Assembly (NCBI RefSeq): GCF_902459805.1
Contig: NZ_CABPST010000002.1
Location: 124,001 to 188,000, forward strand
Direction: 5' to 3'
Origin: Pandoraea bronchicola
Lineage (GTDB): Bacteria > Pseudomonadota > Gammaproteobacteria > Burkholderiales > Burkholderiaceae
DNA length: 64,000 bases
Every line of letters begins with the position of its first letter. Position 1 is the stretch's first letter. Made by a program: the position numbers and the translations under genes. Below the pieces are notes generated by a model. The model was given only the letters and a program-made list of their open reading frames with translations, ran no database searches and was not told where the DNA came from. Of this stretch, positions 62,411 to 64,000 are shown in pieces.

Positions 62411-63286
62411 TCAATGCCTTCCGACTGACACCGGGTCCACGTGCGTCATGACATCGAGGACCTTGGGGATCGTTTTGATTCGACGTTGCACAGACTCTGC
62501 AATCTGATGCCCGTCCCTGACCGTCAGGGACTCATCCACTTCGATATGCACGTCGACGAGGACGAAGTCGCCGACGGTACGTGTGCGGAGATCGTGGAAT
62601 CCGCGCACACCGCTGACGCTGGCCACAGCATGTTCTATGGCTGAAATTTCCTCGTCGGCCGCCGCATGATCCATCAGATCGCTCATGGCGGACCAACCGA
62701 TCTGTCCGCCCATTCGCGCGACCATTGCCGCGACAATCAGCGAAGCGATCGGATCTCCCATGGGAAAGCCAAGGAGATTCGCAACAATGCCGACTAAAAC
62801 CACGAGTGATGAAGCGGCGTCCGATCTCGCGTGCCACGCATTCGCAATCAGCATTTTGGAATCGACTCGCTTACCGACGCGGAGCATGTAGCGGAACAGC
62901 AACTCCTTCGCGAGCAGTGCGAGTGCCGCTGCCCACATGGCCGACGCATGAACCACCGGAATCGACACCGGATCGAGCAGGCGAGTCACTGCGGTCCACC
63001 CGATCCCGGCGGCAACGCCGAGCATGAGCAGGCCGAGCAGCAGCGATGCTGCCGTTTCAAATCGATAGTGACCGTAGGGGTGATTAGCGTCAGGGGCGAG
63101 GCGGCTCTGACGGTTTGCGGCAATCACAACGAAGTCCGATACGAGGTCGGAAAGTGAATGGATGCCGTCAGCCACCAATGCCTGCGATCTGGCGAGCAGT
63201 CCGATTGCCACTTGAGCAATGGACAGGAATAAATTCACCCAAACACTGATCAGCGTGCTGTGTTTTGCTGCGGTATGACGATCCAT
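62411..63286 (-). CDS. CDF-family metal exporter, zinc-type site
   Basis: 291 residues, six helices and a C-terminal cytoplasmic domain. Metal residues of the transport site: His43 and Asp47 in helix 2 (G-I-H-S-L-S-D) and His152 and Asp156 in helix 5 (W-H-A-R-S-D). A His-Asp-His-Asp quartet suggests zinc preference, while E. coli YiiP has Asp-Asp-His-Asp. The H-S-L-S-D and D-H-A-A-A-D-E-E segments are typical of the family. Divergent from the cytochrome b561 gene, with a palindrome between. Confidence 0.88.
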   Translation of the reverse strand: MDRHTAAKHSTLISVWVNLFLSIAQVAIGLLARSQALVADGIHSLSDLVSDFVVIAANRQSRLAPDANHPYGHYRFETAASLLLGLLMLGVAAGIGWTAVTRLLDPVSIPVVHASAMWAAALALLAKELLFRYMLRVGKRVDSKMLIANAWHARSDAASSLVVLVGIVANLLGFPMGDPIASLIVAAMVARMGGQIGWSAMSDLMDHAAADEEISAIEHAVASVSGVRGFHDLRTRTVGDFVLVDVHIEVDESLTVRDGHQIAESVQRRIKTIPKVLDVMTHVDPVSVGRH

Positions 63287-63394
63287 GATTATCCTTCGCG
63301 CGGGGTTGGCTGAACAGGTGGCTGTGCTCCCGGCGAGGCGAACAATATTTTAAAGACTGTGTTTTTGCAAGTGTTTGATGTTGCGGAAATTTTA

Positions 63395-63416
63395 TTATTG
63401 AGAATCGTTTCAATAA
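63395..63416. promoter_or_regulatory. Fur-like palindrome in the CDF/cytochrome b561 promoter
   Basis: TTATTGA (63395-63401) and TCAATAA (63410-63416) with GAATCGTT between. The T-T-G-A-G-A-A-T core and AT-rich arms resemble a Fur or related metal-regulator box. It lies between the divergent CDF gene (start 63286) and cytochrome b561 (start 63511). Confidence 0.5.
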
Positions 63417-63510
63417 CTAATCTCATCACCTGAATTTTTTTAAGAGGCTAATTCTCTCCTAATGCGAATGGGCGCACAATTCGCCATCAAGTAAATTCTC
63501 AGGTGCATTA

Positions 63511-64000
63511 GTGAACCAACGAACTTCATTCGGTGTTATTGCCCAGGCATTTCACTGGGGCATGGCCTTGCTGCTCGTCGTGCAATACACGGTAGCGTGG
63601 ACGATGCCGCATATTGGGCGGGGCACACTTCCGGTCGGCTTGGTCGGGTGGCATCTGTCAATCGGCACAGCGCTGTTGGCGCTGGTGCTGGCGCGGCTGT
63701 TGTGGCGCGTAACCCATCCGGTCCAGCCGCCCGAAGGCTCGCGGCTCCTGAACGCCTTGGCGGGAGCCGGGCATGCCGCGATCTATATCTTGCTGTTAGC
63801 CGTTCCCGTCATGGGGTGGATCAACGCTTCATCTCGCGGTTACGAGGTCCACCTGTTCGGCGCCGCTACGCTACCTCCGCTGTCAGCGACGGGTTCGGCA
63901 CTCGGTCACTCGATGGGGGATATTCACGTTTATGCGTCGTACGTCCTGATTGGCGTTGTCGGACTCCATGTGCTCGCGGCCTTGTATCACCATTGGATTC
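63511..64000 (+). CDS. Cytochrome b561 family protein (cut by window edge)
   Basis: 163 codons seen, running off the right edge. Four hydrophobic helices with haem-ligand His: F-H-W-G-M-A-L-L-L (His14), G-W-H-L-S-I-G (His near 48), G-H-A-A-I-Y-I-L-L-L, and G-D-I-H-V-Y-A-S-Y with G-L-H-V-L-A-A-L-Y. This is the CybB type, a membrane di-haem protein that moves electrons between quinol and superoxide or other partners. I choose the GTG at 63511 because AGGTG lies 8 nt upstream and the family starts just before F-G-x-x-A-Q-x-F-H-W. Confidence 0.88.
   Translation, partial: MNQRTSFGVIAQAFHWGMALLLVVQYTVAWTMPHIGRGTLPVGLVGWHLSIGTALLALVLARLLWRVTHPVQPPEGSRLLNALAGAGHAAIYILLLAVPVMGWINASSRGYEVHLFGAATLPPLSATGSALGHSMGDIHVYASYVLIGVVGLHVLAALYHHWI

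Overview
The window reads as chromosomal DNA of a high-GC betaproteobacterium of the Burkholderiaceae. Pandoraea or a close relative is my best guess, from protein style and from the mix of RND pumps, PmrAB/ArnT-like genes and an encapsulin operon; this is inference, as no rRNA or marker gene is present. Genes are dense, operons are tightly packed with many ATGA overlaps, and I see no tRNA, rRNA, CRISPR array, insertion sequence, prophage or plasmid backbone. Both ends cut genes: a MATE transporter on the left and a cytochrome b561 on the right.

Layout. 1-5.2 kb: MATE start, a DUF2239 gene with a promoter embedded in paired palindromes, a hipBA-like toxin-antitoxin pair, the ribosome-rescue gene arfB, a duplicated-domain exported protein and an unknown coiled-coil protein. 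5.2-13.3 kb: a five-gene operon coding for an RND pump, adaptor, outer-membrane channel and its own two-component system. 13.6-15.6 kb: a DyP peroxidase carrying an encapsulin-targeting tail, followed by encapsulin. 15.6-19.5 kb: PmrAB-like regulator and sensor with an ArnT-like lipid A glycosyltransferase, preceded by a direct repeat of the PmrA type. 19.8-26.2 kb: metE, a small molybdopterin-fold exported protein, and a lipoprotein hydrolase/DUF4105 pair. 26.4-35.8 kb: an mdtABC-type tripartite efflux operon with its own outer-membrane channel. 36.1-38.1 kb: a membrane di-iron hydroxylase and a beta-propeller protein. 38.3-41.1 kb: a PadR regulator divergent from a FadH-type reductase, with two matching operators between them. 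41.3-47.4 kb: a GGDEF-family protein with a broken active site, a CoA-transferase with apparently swapped halves, an HTH-citrate synthase fusion, and a PepSY protein. 47.6-50.1 kb: DUF2946, a hydrolase relic, an LprI-like protein and an unknown membrane protein. 50.2-53.0 kb: arsenic resistance (acr3, arsC, arsR, arsH). 53.2-54.6 kb: ECF sigma factor and anti-sigma factor. 55.1-61.3 kb: allophanate hydrolase, urea carboxylase-type enzyme and GntR regulator. 61.4-64.0 kb: a methyltransferase, a CDF metal exporter and cytochrome b561.

How it fits together. The dominant theme is envelope defence: two RND systems, an ArnT/PmrAB module, a MATE pump, arsenic and metal export, and a peroxidase nanocompartment. 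The second theme is local control. Several operons carry conspicuous operator-like repeats next to the regulator likely to use them. The most unusual items are the DUF2239 double palindrome, the permuted CoA-transferase beside the HTH-citrate synthase, the degenerate GGDEF domain, and the low-complexity insertion in the MdtC-like subunit.
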